Source: DATAOG01 sp963798075 | Lineage (GTDB): Bacteria; Pseudomonadota; Alphaproteobacteria; Geminicoccales; Geminicoccaceae | Assembly: GCA_963798075.1 (NCBI GenBank) | Contig: CAWCRU010000019.1 | Coordinates: forward strand, 62,001-126,000 | DNA: 64,000 nt | Direction of reading: 5' to 3' | Shown: positions 41,983-50,653 of the stretch, piece by piece | How positions within the stretch are numbered: the first letter of the stretch is position 1 | Layout of the letters: each line of letters begins with the position of its first letter | Notes under the pieces: generated by a model | Seen by the model: only the letters and a program-made list of their open reading frames with translations | Told to the model about the DNA's origin: nothing | The model's database searches: none | Translations under genes and position numbers: made by a program

Positions 41983-42165
41983 TCAGCGGCCGATCAGCCC
42001 CTCGACGATCCGATAGCCCGCGAACAGGAAGCCGAGGGCCAGCACCCAGACGGCGGCCTGGCGCAGGCCCCGACGCTGGCCGCGCAGCAGCGGCAGGCTG
42101 CCCGCCAGCACCATCAGCAAGAGGCTGATCAGCCAGACGGCGCGAAACGTCTGATCATCGCTCAT
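41983..42165 (-). CDS. Small membrane protein resembling the N-terminus of TIGR02281 aspartic proteases
   Basis: From ATG 42165 the product has 60 residues: MSDDQTFRAVWLISLLLMVL, then a basic hinge (RGQRRGLRQAAV) and a second helix (VLALGFLFAGYRIVEG). This resembles the membrane anchor of the clan AA aspartic protease family found in alphaproteobacteria, but the protease domain is missing after the stop at 41983. It may be a remnant, or a genuine two-helix protein. It is 79 bases upstream of the ABC binding-protein gene on the same strand. Confidence 0.55.
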   Translation of the reverse strand: MSDDQTFRAVWLISLLLMVLAGSLPLLRGQRRGLRQAAVWVLALGFLFAGYRIVEGLIGR

Positions 42166-42501
42166 CGGTGCCGACCCCTGCGAACCTGGAGCGGCCAAAT
42201 TGGAAGCGCCGTCTTGGCCTCCACGTCAAGTCTGGTCGAGGCCTCGCCGCGAGCGTCCGCTTCGCGCGATGAGAGCGGCGGCTCGCTCGCCTCGCCGCCC
42301 GCCAGCTGCCGGAGCCCGTCCTCGAGCGCTCCCCGAAATCCACTCGCGACCTGCAACCCGGCGGCGCGATTATGCCCGAAATTTGGGACTTGCACGCTCT
42401 ATCCCACCGTATTAGCCTGCCAAGCGCTTGCCAGCGAAACTCCGCGGAATCAAACCGAGATAGCCCCCGGCCAAAGACGCCGCCGGGGTGGGAGGACTAC
42501 A
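42166..42501. other. 336-bp intergenic region upstream of the membrane synthase gene
   Basis: No gene is supported. The right half (from about 42370) becomes AT-richer and leads into the foreign-looking gene at 42502. GGGAGGA (42489-42495) is the ribosome site of that gene. I see no confident promoter. Confidence 0.45.
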
Positions 42502-45005
42502 GTGAGCCGACGCCAGTACTCAATCTGCATATTCCTGACGGCGTTGGTCACGCTTATGCTCGAGATTCTTTTAACGAGAGTTTTCGATGTCATTCTAGAA
42601 CGGACCGTTTCCTACATGATCATCACCAACGCGATGTTCGCGATTGGAGCAGCTGGTGTCTACGGCTCGTTGTTCCCTACCGCCCAGGGCGACAACGCCC
42701 GCTCACCTATTGCTGTCTATGCGATCGCCGCCGCGGCGGCGATGGTCGCCATCTTGCCGATCACCTGGCTGTCATGGTTCGACCCGACCAAGCTTCTCGT
42801 CGCCCCGGTCGCCCAGCTTACTAGCTTCTTCATTCTTTATGTCGCAGTGTTATTGCCATTTTTCTTCTTGGGTTTGATATTTGTGACAATCTTTTCCGCA
42901 CAATCAGCACATGTTCAAACACTTTATTTCTGGGATCTGGTGGGAGCTGGGATCGGTTGCATCGTTTTTCTTCCCTTCCTGCCCATGATCGCCCCCGCCG
43001 GCCTGGTGTTCTGCGCGGCGGGTCTGATGCTGGCCGTCGCCGCGATGTTCACGCCGTCCAAGATCGTGCGGCTCGGGGCTCCCGTGGTCGGCTTGCTGCT
43101 CGTTGCCTATCCGTTCACCCTGCGGCCGGACTTTCTCGAGTTCAAAATGCTGTGGGACAAACGCCATGTCGCCGACGACATCGAGCAGGGTCGCCGCGAG
43201 TTCTCCCGCTGGGACAAGGTTGCCAAAATCGATGTGCTTGATATCGGCGCAATCGACTATGTCGATGCTGCAGGCAAACGCGGTCAAAGGTTGCTGCTCC
43301 AAGCACATCTCTTATGACGGCGGCAATCAGAGCTCGCGTCTGTTCCAGCTGACGATGACGCCCAAAGACCTGCGCGCGCTCTTCGAGGCTGGGCAGGGCA
43401 ATATCAGCGATCATTTCTGGTTCGGCGGCGTGCTCGCCTCCCACTATCTCAAGCGCGACCAGAACTACGATGCCCTGATTGTCGGCAGCGCCGGTGGACA
43501 AGAGGTCAAAGCGGCGCTGATGTATGGCGCTGGTCATATCGACGCCGTCGAGATGGTCGGCACGGTGATCGACCTGGCCAAGAACACCTATCGTGACTAC
43601 ATCGGGCGAATCTTCGACGATCCGCGCGTGACCGCGATCGAGGGCGAAGGTCGAAGCTTTTTGCGCTCGACGGACAAGCAATACGACGTGATCCAGATTT
43701 TCAGCAACCACATAAGCTCGACCGCGGCCGCGGGCGGCGCCATGGGCACGGTCTATCTTCAGACGGTCGAGGCCTATGAGGAGTATTTCGAGCACCTCAA
43801 GGCCGATGGGATCCTGCACATCAACCACCATATTTATCCGCGGCTGGTGGCGACAGCGGCGCTAGCCTGGAAGCGAATGGGCTACAAGTCCGACTTCCAG
43901 GACCACGTGGTCGTCCTCGAACGATCGGATCTCCCCGAAGACAGGCTGCCCACGCTGCTTGATCAAGATGTCGCCCTGGACGGATGCGGAGCTCGAGGAT
44001 CTCCAAAACGAGCAGGACACCTTGCCGCAGGCGATCCTGCCGATCAAGATGGTGGTCGATCCCAGGAATCGGGCGGCGAGCTTCCTCAGCCGCGACTTCT
44101 TTACCGGAGAATTTCCGAAAGAGCTGGATGCGCGAATGGACTATGATGCCAGCCCGATGACCGACAATCACCCCTATTTCAATGACATTCGCCGCAATTA
44201 TGCCCATCTCCAACCGGATCCGGCAATGTTCTTGAATTCATCGGTTGCGACGCAGCTCAACAAGGGTGTGCGACGCGGCATACCGCTGGATTCAATTCAT
44301 TTCGTCGTTACTGGTATTGCGGGGTTCTTGTTCGCGATCGCGTTCGTCCTGATCCCTGTGATTTTTTCCAAAGCCGGGCGGCAGCCGTGGCCGCACAAGA
44401 AAGCTTTCATCGTCTATTTCAGCTGTCTTGGTTTTGGCTTTATTTTATTCGAGCTGATGTTTATCCAGATATTCATGCTGTTGATCGGCTTTCCGCTGTA
44501 CACTTATTCGACAGTCATCTTCACGATGCTGGCGGCGGCGGGCTTGGGCAGCCTGTTCTCAGCACGCCTCGGCATCAACCCGGGGCGCCGCTGGGAGTGG
44601 CCGTTTTTCGGGGCGCTCGCCGCCGCCGTGGTCTTGCTGTATGTTCATCCGATGGTCTTCGGGGTCGGTCTGGCACTGCCGATGGCCGGACGGATCGCGT
44701 TGGCGATGGTGCTGTTGTTTCCGCTCGCCTTTTGCCTCGGAATGCCCTTCCCGCTGGGTATCCTGGCGTTGTCGGACAAGCCTCCGGGCTCGGTGGCATG
44801 GGCCTGGGCCCTCAATGCGGTCTTCACCGTGGTCGGCGGCTTCCTCAGCATCATCATCTCGATGAAGCTTGGCTTCCGGATCACCCTGTGGTTCGGGATC
44901 GGAGCCTACGTCGTGGCCTTTCTCGCCTTCTTCGCGCTCCGCCAGCCGTACCGCAGTGGCGCCACGCTGGCCCGGATGTCTGCGCAAGGGATGGTGGGCG
45001 ACTGA
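42502..45005 (+). CDS. Integral membrane protein with embedded spermidine-synthase-like methyltransferase-fold domain (two frameshifts)
   Basis: The product is about 834 residues. The N-terminal third has 6-7 membrane helices (LTALVTLMLEILLTRVF, FFFLGLIFVTIFSAQSAH). A cytosolic Rossmann-type domain follows with DALIVGSAGGQEVKAALMYG, DAVEMVGTVIDLAKNTYRDY and DVIQIFSNHISS, similar to spermidine synthase. The C-terminal third has about seven more helices (GFGFILFELMFIQIFMLLIG, PLAFCLGMPFPLGILAL). Frames change near 43303 and 43965, both +1. The start is GTG 42502 after GGGAGGA. Codons such as TTA, ATT and TTT are far more frequent than in neighbours, which suggests transfer. Similar proteins in other bacteria are called spermidine synthase family without proof of polyamine activity. 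Confidence 0.8.
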
Positions 45006-45224
45006 GCTCCGGACCTGGACGCGGCGACCGGAGGGCGCGGTGCGCTTCAGGCCCAGCTCCGCGGGCTCGTGCCCGGCCTGCTGCCTCGAGCCGCAAAGAG
45101 GCGCATGACGCGTGCCGGGGCCGGAGTGGGTTGGCACCGAGGGGCGGGGGTGCGCCCGGCCAACCTCATCGCAGCGGACGCCGCCTGCGGCTTCGACCTC
45201 GGGCCGATCCCGCGCTGACCGCAG

Positions 45225-45536
45225 CTAAGGCCAGACCTGGACGTAGGCCGAGCGCGCGCGCTCCGAGACGCCGCCGAAATGCGCATCGAACTCGCGTTTG
45301 AGCCCGGCGAAATGCTCGGAGTCCAAAAACCGCTCCAGGGTCGGCTGATCCTGGAATTCGTAGACCGCCATGTACTGGTAGCGGTCCTCGCCGAGCAGCG
45401 CTCGATAGCGCCGGGCGCTGACCGCGCCTGGATACTGCAGCACCTGGGGGCAATGCTCCTCGTTGTACCAGCGATTGAACTCGGCCTCCCGCTCCTTCAG
45501 GATCGACGCCCGCACCATGAACAACGCCGTCGCCAT
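45225..45536 (-). CDS. Dimeric alpha/beta-barrel (EthD/ABM-like) protein
   Basis: The 103-residue protein starts MATALFMVRASILKEREAEF and has the ferredoxin-like pattern of small dimeric barrels: NRWYNEEHCPQVLQYPGAVS, then YRALLGEDRYQYMAVYEF and DSEHFAGLKREFDAHFGG. The NxWYxEEH segment is typical of EthD/DUF4286-like proteins. The substrate is unknown. The upstream frame to 45599 is rejected because ATG 45536 matches the domain start and has GGGAG nearby. Base composition is back to the genome average. Confidence 0.75.
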   Translation of the reverse strand: MATALFMVRASILKEREAEFNRWYNEEHCPQVLQYPGAVSARRYRALLGEDRYQYMAVYEFQDQPTLERFLDSEHFAGLKREFDAHFGGVSERARSAYVQVWP

Positions 45537-45702
45537 CGCGGTTTTCTCCCACCCCGCTCTGCAGACGCCCAGCTTGCGGCACCTGGTCCCCGTGCACAAG
45601 CCAATGTGAATCTTTGTCGCCGTGTCTCTGGTTGTTGCCAGATCGCACTTTCCGGAGCGGGCGCCGAAGCGTAGCCGATTTTCGCGTCGCGCCGGTTGGT
45701 GC

Positions 45703-45984
45703 CTACACCAGCTCGAGCCGGAGGCGGCGGCCGATGGTCGAGGCGGCTTTTTGCAGCGTGCGCAGCGTCACCGAGGTGTTGTCCGGGTCGAGCAGGCGGT
45801 CGAGGGCGGAGCGGCTGGTGCCCATGCGCGCGGCCATCGCCTTCTTGGTCAGCTTCTGCGCCTGCATTGCTTCGCAGACCTGGCGTGCCAGGATGCGCTT
45901 GATCGCGATCGCCTCGACCTCCTCGAGGATGCCTTCCTCCGCCAGGAAGTCGTCGAACGACGAGCCGATGTGCGGGTTGGTCAT
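45703..45984 (-). CDS. XRE-family HTH protein, antitoxin-like
   Basis: The 93-residue protein has an N-terminal helical part (SSFDDFLAEEGILEEVEAIA) and an XRE helix-turn-helix (KLTKKAMAARMGTSRSALDR). The end TLQKAASTIGRRLRLELV matches antitoxins of RelE/Gp49-type pairs. In those pairs the toxin gene normally lies directly upstream, but 45985-46147 holds no toxin. It is therefore an orphan antitoxin or regulator. AAGGTGGAG precedes ATG 45984. Confidence 0.8.
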   Translation of the reverse strand: MTNPHIGSSFDDFLAEEGILEEVEAIAIKRILARQVCEAMQAQKLTKKAMAARMGTSRSALDRLLDPDNTSVTLRTLQKAASTIGRRLRLELV

Positions 45985-46147
45985 CGCTCCACCTTAAGAG
46001 TGCATCTGGTTCCGACTTTCAAATTCCGTCGCCGGGTCCAAGCATGCAAGGACCGGTGTTGGAGGCTTTCGTCGCTCCGCTTGCTCACTGTCGGGCATCC
46101 GGCTAGGGTCCCGCGCGTGTTGCGCTGCGGAAAGGGGCCCGAAAGCT

Positions 46148-47027
46148 GTGAGCGCCGCGTCCGAGCAGGTTCGGGAAATCGTCCATCTGGCCCTGCCCAA
46201 GGGGCGGATGGAGCAGGGCGTGCTGGCGCTGCTGGGCGATGCCGGCATCCGGGTGGCGTTCGGGCGGCGGGGCTATCGGCCGAGCCTGTCGCTCGAGGGC
46301 TTCGAGACCAAGATCCTGAAGCCGCAGAACATCGTCGAGATGCTGCATCTGGGGTCGCGCGACGTGGGGTTTCGCGGGGGCCGACTGGGTGGCCGAGCTC
46401 GCGGCCGATGTCGAGGAGCTGCTCGATACCGGGCTCGATCCGGTGCGCCTGGTCGCGGCCGCGGCGCCGGAGTTCGCGGCCGGCGGGCTCGAGCGGGCAT
46501 CGTTCGTGGTGGCGTCCGAGTATGAGCGCCTGACGCTCGCCTGGCTCGCCAAGCGCGGCCTCGAGGCGACCTTCGTCCATTCCTATGGTGCGACCGAGGT
46601 GTTCCCGCCCGAGGATGCCGACTGCATCGTCGACAATACCGCGACCGGCGAGACGCTGGGCGCCAACGGCCTCGTCATCGTCGACGAGCTGATGCGCTCC
46701 TCGACCCGGCTCTATGCCAATCCGAGAGCGCTCGAGAACCCGGAAAAACGGGCGCGGATCGAGACGCTCGTGCTGCTGCTGCGCTCGGTCCTGGATGCGC
46801 GCGAGCGGGTCATGGTCGAGGTCAACGTGTCCGAGGAGTGCCTGGAGGCGGTGATCGCGGTGCTGCCCTGCATGCGCGAGCCGACCATGGCGCCCTTGCA
46901 CGGCGATCAGGGCTTCGCGCTCAAGGCCGCGGTCCCGAGGAAGGACCTGCCGCGGGTGATCCCTTTGATCAAGGCCAAGGGCGGCACCGACATCGTGGTC
47001 TCGGCGCTGGCCCAGATCGTGCCCTGA
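46148..47027 (+). CDS. hisG: ATP phosphoribosyltransferase, long form (one frameshift)
   Basis: HisG makes phosphoribosyl-ATP, the first and feedback-controlled step of histidine synthesis. The first part reads VHLALPKGRMEQGVLALLGD and SLSLEGFETKILKPQNIVEM. A +1 break at about 46372-46380, within GTGGGGTTTCGCGGGGG, separates this from ADWVAELAADVEELLDTGLD and EATFVHSYGATEVFPPEDAD. The C-terminal regulatory domain is present (GFALKAAVPRKDLPRVIPLI, KGGTDIVVSALAQIVP), so it is the long, self-sufficient form that does not need HisZ. The start is GTG 46148. First gene of the his operon. Confidence 0.92.
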
Positions 47028-47051
47028 GCGGCCCCCGATGAACGACCCTCG

Positions 47052-47639
47052 ATGAGCGCCCGCCAGGCAGCCGTCAGCCGCGAGACCCTCGAGACCAAGG
47101 TGGCCCTCGAGCTCGGCCTCGACGGCAGCGGCCGCGCCGACGTGGCGACCGGGATCGGCTTTTTCGACCATATGCTGACAGCGCTCGCCAGGCATGCGCG
47201 CTTCGATCTGACGCTCAAATGCGCGGGCGATCTCGAGGTCGACGACCACCACACGGTCGAGGACTGCGCCCTGGCGCTCGGCCAGGCGCTCGATCGGGCG
47301 CTGGGCGAGCGGCGCGGCATCGCCCGCTTCGGCTCGGCGTTTGCGCCGCTCGACGAGGCGCTGGCGCGCGCCGTCGTCGATCTCTCCGGGCGGCCCTGCG
47401 CGGTGGTCGAGCTCGGCCTCGAGCGCGAAGCGTTGGGCCAGCTCGCCTGCGAGAACATTTCTCATTTTTTCATCTCGCTCGCGACGGCCGGGCGGATGGC
47501 GCTGCATCTGGACGTGCTGCGCGGCAGCAATGACCATCACCGCGCCGAGGCGGCCTTCAAGGCGATGGCGCTCGCCCTCCGTGCGGCCGTGCGCAGCGAG
47601 GGGCCCGACCAGGTGCCGAGCACCAAGGGCGTGCTCTGA
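47052..47639 (+). CDS. hisB: Imidazoleglycerol-phosphate dehydratase
   Basis: HisB catalyses the sixth step of histidine synthesis. The 195-residue protein is the single-domain form without the phosphatase. It has the metal-binding motifs GIGFFDHMLTALARHARFDL, DDHHTVEDCALALGQAL and GSNDHHRAEAAFKAMALALR. The frame is intact. The stop overlaps the hisH start (TGATG). Confidence 0.96.
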   Translation: MSARQAAVSRETLETKVALELGLDGSGRADVATGIGFFDHMLTALARHARFDLTLKCAGDLEVDDHHTVEDCALALGQALDRALGERRGIARFGSAFAPLDEALARAVVDLSGRPCAVVELGLEREALGQLACENISHFFISLATAGRMALHLDVLRGSNDHHRAEAAFKAMALALRAAVRSEGPDQVPSTKGVL

Positions 47640-48235
47640 TGGCCCGCGAGGTCCTGGTCCTGCCGACCGGGACCGCCAATCTCGCCTCGGTGCTCGCCGC
47701 CTTTGCCCGGCTCGGCGCCACCACCCGGATCGCGACCGAAGCCGCCATGGTCGAAGACGCCTTGCGGGTCGTGCTGCCGGGGGTCGGCACCTTCGGAGCC
47801 GCGCTCGCGGGCCTGCGCGCGGCCGGGCTTGCCGACGCGATCGCGGCGCGGGTGCGCTCCGGGGCGGCGACGCTTGCGATGTGCGTCGGACTTCAAGTAT
47901 TGTTTGAAGAAAGCGATGAAAGCTCAGGTATTGAAGGACTTTCTGTGATCCCTGGCCGGGTCGGACGGTTCCCGCCGACGGTGCGCGTGCCGCAGTTCGG
48001 CTGGAACCGGGTCGAACCGGCGCCGGACTGCCGCTTCCTGGCGCCGGGCTATGCCTATTTCGCCAACAGCTACCGCGTCGAGGAGGCGCCCGGCTGCCGG
48101 ATCGCGAGCGCCGAGCACGGCGGCCGCTTCGTCGCGGGGCTCGAGCGCGAGGGCGTCGTCGCCTGCCAGTTCCACCCCGAGCTTTCCGGCGCCTATGGCC
48201 ATGCGCTGATCGCGAATTGGCTGGAGGCTGCCTGA
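47639..48235 (+). CDS. hisH: Imidazole glycerol phosphate synthase, glutaminase subunit
   Basis: HisH releases ammonia from glutamine and channels it to HisF. The 198-residue protein has VLPGVGTFGAALAGLR, the nucleophile Cys in LAMCVGLQVLFEES, and the catalytic His and Glu in ACQFHPELSGAYG. The segment TGTANLASVLAAFARLG replaces the usual GxGNLxSV. A short stretch around 47890-47945 is AT-richer than the rest. It overlaps both neighbours as TGATG. Confidence 0.95.
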   Translation: MAREVLVLPTGTANLASVLAAFARLGATTRIATEAAMVEDALRVVLPGVGTFGAALAGLRAAGLADAIAARVRSGAATLAMCVGLQVLFEESDESSGIEGLSVIPGRVGRFPPTVRVPQFGWNRVEPAPDCRFLAPGYAYFANSYRVEEAPGCRIASAEHGGRFVAGLEREGVVACQFHPELSGAYGHALIANWLEAA

Positions 48236-48996
48236 TGTTGACGCGGCGCATCATCCCCTGCCTCGACGTCAGCCACGGCCGCGTGGTCAAGGGGATCCGG
48301 TTCCAGGGCCTGCGCGATGCCGGCGATCCGGCCGAGCGGGCAGCCCTCTACGAGCGGCAGGGGGCGGACGAGATCGTGATCCTCGACGTCTCGGCGACGC
48401 CCGAGGACCGCGGCAATCAGGCCGAGACCGTCCGCCAGGTGCGCGCGCGGCTCGGGATTGCGCTGACCGTGGGCGGCGGCATCCGCACGCTCGCGGACGC
48501 CCGCGCCTTGCTCGAGGCCGGTGCCGACAAGGTCTCGCTCAACAGCGCGGCCGTCCGGCGTCCGGACCTTTTGAGCGAGATTGCCGGGCACTGCGGCCGC
48601 CAGTGCACCGTGCTCGCGATCGACGCAAGGCGGCGGGCCGGCGGCTTCGAGGTGCTGGTCAAGGGCGGGCGGGAGCCCACCGGCATCGATGCGCTGCGCT
48701 GGGCGCAGGACGGCGAGGCAAGGGGTGCCGGCGAGATCCTCCTGACGAGCTGGGACCGGGACGGCACGCGGGCGGGCTACGATCTCGAGCTCACCGGGCG
48801 GGTGGCCGACGCCGTGCGCGTGCCGGTGATCGCCTCGGGCGGCGCCGCCGGGCCCGAGCACCTGAAGGCGGCTTTCGATGCCGGCGCCGATGCCGTGCTC
48901 GCGGCCTCGATCTTCCATGACGACGAGCTCACGGTCGCCGACGTCAAGCGGGCGCTCGCCGCCGCCGGCGTGGCGGTCAGACCCATGGTCTTTTGA
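48235..48996 (+). CDS. hisF: Imidazole glycerol phosphate synthase, cyclase subunit
   Basis: HisF is the TIM-barrel cyclase partner of HisH, 253 residues. The two catalytic Asp regions are present (RRIIPCLDVSHGRVVKGIRF and LTSWDRDGTRAGYDLEL). Phosphate-binding loops TVGGGIRTLADARALLEAGA and VIASGGAAGPEHLKAAFDAG are also seen. The start ATG 48235 overlaps the hisH stop; an upstream in-frame start lies inside hisH and is rejected. Confidence 0.96.
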   Translation: MLTRRIIPCLDVSHGRVVKGIRFQGLRDAGDPAERAALYERQGADEIVILDVSATPEDRGNQAETVRQVRARLGIALTVGGGIRTLADARALLEAGADKVSLNSAAVRRPDLLSEIAGHCGRQCTVLAIDARRRAGGFEVLVKGGREPTGIDALRWAQDGEARGAGEILLTSWDRDGTRAGYDLELTGRVADAVRVPVIASGGAAGPEHLKAAFDAGADAVLAASIFHDDELTVADVKRALAAAGVAVRPMVF

Positions 48997-48998
48997 CG

Positions 48999-50240
48999 AT
49001 GATCGTGCCCTCGATCGACCTCGAGGCGGGCCAGGCGGTGCAGCTGATCGGCGGCGCCGCCAAGGCGCTCGACGCCGGCGATCCGCGCCCGCTGGCCGTC
49101 CGCTTCGGGCGGGCAGGCGAAGTCGCGGTGGTCGATCTCGACGCGGCGCTCGGGCGCGGCGGCAACGCTGCCGTCATCGAGGAGCTGATCGACCTCGCGC
49201 CCTGCCGGGTCGGCGGCGGCATCCGCGATGTCGCCGCCGCGATCCGCTGGCTCGATCGGGGCGCGATCAAGGTCGTGCTCGGCACCGCCGCCCGGCCCGA
49301 GGTGCTGGGAAAGCTGCCGCCCGAGCGCGTCATCGCGGCGCTCGATGCCCGCGATGGCGAGGTCGTGGTCGAGGGCTGGCAGACGCGGACCGGACGCGGC
49401 GTTCTGGAGCGGATCTTTGAGCTGCGCGGGCTGGTCGGCGGTTTCCTCGTGACCTTCGTCGAGCGCGAAGGGCGTCTGGCGGGCACCGATCTCGCGTTCG
49501 CCCGGCAGATCCGGGACGCCGCCGGCGAGGCCGCGGTCACGATCGCAGGCGGCATCACGACCGCTGCCGAGATCGCGGAGCTCGATGGCATCGGCTGCGA
49601 TGCCCAGGTCGGCATGGCGCTCTACACCGGCGCGCTCGGCCTCGCCGATGGCTTCGCCGCGCCGTTGCGAAGCGACCGGCCGGACGGGCTCTTCGCGACC
49701 GTGGTGGTCGACGAGCGGGGCGCAGCCCTCGGCGTCTGCTATTCGGACCTCGCCTCGCTGCGCCAGGCGCTCGATCGCGGCCAGGGCGTCTACCATTCGC
49801 GCACGCGCGGCCTCTGGGTGAAGGGCGCAACCTCGGGGGCCACGCAGGATCTGCTGCGCATCGATGCCGACTGCGATCGCGACGCGCTGCGCTTCACCGT
49901 CCGCCAGCAGCCGCCCGGTTTTTGTCACCGCGACACGCGGACCTGCTGGGGCCCGGACCGGGGCCTCGGCGCGCTCGCCCGCCGGCTTGCAGAGCGCAGG
50001 ATCGCGGCGCCGGCCGGCTCGTACACGGCGAAGCTGCTGGCCGATCCGGCCCTCCTCGGGGCCAAGCTGCGCGAGGAGGCGGGCGAGCTCGCGGCGGCGG
50101 AAGCCCGCGACCATGTGGTCGAGGAGGCGGCCGACGTCCTCTATTTCACGCTGGCCACCCTCGCCCGCCACGGCGTCGATCTGGCCGAGGTCGAGGCGGC
50201 CCTGGACCGTCGCGCGCGCAAGGTCACGCGGCGGGACTGA
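48999..50240 (+). CDS. hisA-hisI-hisE: Three-domain histidine enzyme: HisA-HisI-HisE fusion
   Basis: One open frame of 413 residues holds three enzymes. Residues 1-230 are the HisA isomerase barrel (IVPSIDLEAGQAVQLIGG with the catalytic Asp; AALDARDGEVVVEGWQTRTG with the second). Residues about 235-325 are HisI, phosphoribosyl-AMP cyclohydrolase (GVYHSRTRGLWVKGATSG, DADCDRDALRF, zinc Cys in FCHRDTRTCWG). Residues about 330-410 are HisE pyrophosphohydrolase (AGSYTAKLLADPALLGAKLR, EEAADVLYFTLATLARHGV). Steps 2, 3 and 4 of the pathway are thus on one chain. There is no Met near the HisI domain start, which argues for a true fusion. ATG 48999 is 2 bases after hisF; TTG 48993 is an alternative. 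Confidence 0.92.
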   Translation: MIVPSIDLEAGQAVQLIGGAAKALDAGDPRPLAVRFGRAGEVAVVDLDAALGRGGNAAVIEELIDLAPCRVGGGIRDVAAAIRWLDRGAIKVVLGTAARPEVLGKLPPERVIAALDARDGEVVVEGWQTRTGRGVLERIFELRGLVGGFLVTFVEREGRLAGTDLAFARQIRDAAGEAAVTIAGGITTAAEIAELDGIGCDAQVGMALYTGALGLADGFAAPLRSDRPDGLFATVVVDERGAALGVCYSDLASLRQALDRGQGVYHSRTRGLWVKGATSGATQDLLRIDADCDRDALRFTVRQQPPGFCHRDTRTCWGPDRGLGALARRLAERRIAAPAGSYTAKLLADPALLGAKLREEAGELAAAEARDHVVEEAADVLYFTLATLARHGVDLAEVEAALDRRARKVTRRD

Positions 50241-50250
50241 GCGGGGGTCG

Positions 50251-50272
50251 CCGCAAAAACCGCGGATTTTTT
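50251..50272 (+). terminator. Weak intrinsic terminator after the his operon
   Basis: CCGC (50251-50254) pairs with GCGG (50262-50265) around a seven-base A-rich loop, followed by A and six T residues. The stem is only 4 bp, so efficiency is doubtful, but the position 10 bases after the last his gene fits. Confidence 0.4.
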
Positions 50273-50374
50273 CGACGAATGCGCCGGGGGCGTACGCGGA
50301 TACTGAATATTAACTATGTTCGCTTAGCCGCAGGCGTCATATCAGTTTCCTCCGAAGGACGGAAGGAGACGGCG

Positions 50375-50629
50375 ATGCCGTGGCTGGTCGGTCCGATGCT
50401 TGCCCTGGGTGTGGTCGCTGCCGCCGGCTCGGCGTCGGCCACGATCTACGTCCCCGGCCTCTATCAGGACGGCGTCTACACCCATCCGCATTTTCTGGAC
50501 GCGCCCGAGGCCAAGGACGTCAAGATGGAAGGCGCGGACGCCCGGATGCCGAAGCCGATCATCGTCGACGAGCCGCTGCCGCCCCAGAAGCTGCCGGCCG
50601 GGAAGCTGTCGCCCGAAAAGCCGTCCTGA
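50375..50629 (+). CDS. Small exported proline-rich protein
   Basis: The 84-residue product has a signal peptide (MPWLVGPMLALGVVAAAGSA, cleavage after ASA). The mature part begins TIYVPGLYQDGVYTHPHFLD and ends with a Pro/Lys-rich tail (PLPPQKLPAGKLSPEKPS). GGAAGGAG precedes ATG 50375. It belongs to no family I recognise. Convergent with guaB. Confidence 0.7.
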   Translation: MPWLVGPMLALGVVAAAGSASATIYVPGLYQDGVYTHPHFLDAPEAKDVKMEGADARMPKPIIVDEPLPPQKLPAGKLSPEKPS

Positions 50630-50653
50630 GCGCCCCGGGCAGAGCGGCGCCGG

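Noticed and set aside
40920..42000. T-box leader for the TrpX-like binding protein
   Set aside because: The leader is short and shows no T-box sequence or specifier stem; T-boxes are essentially absent from alphaproteobacteria.
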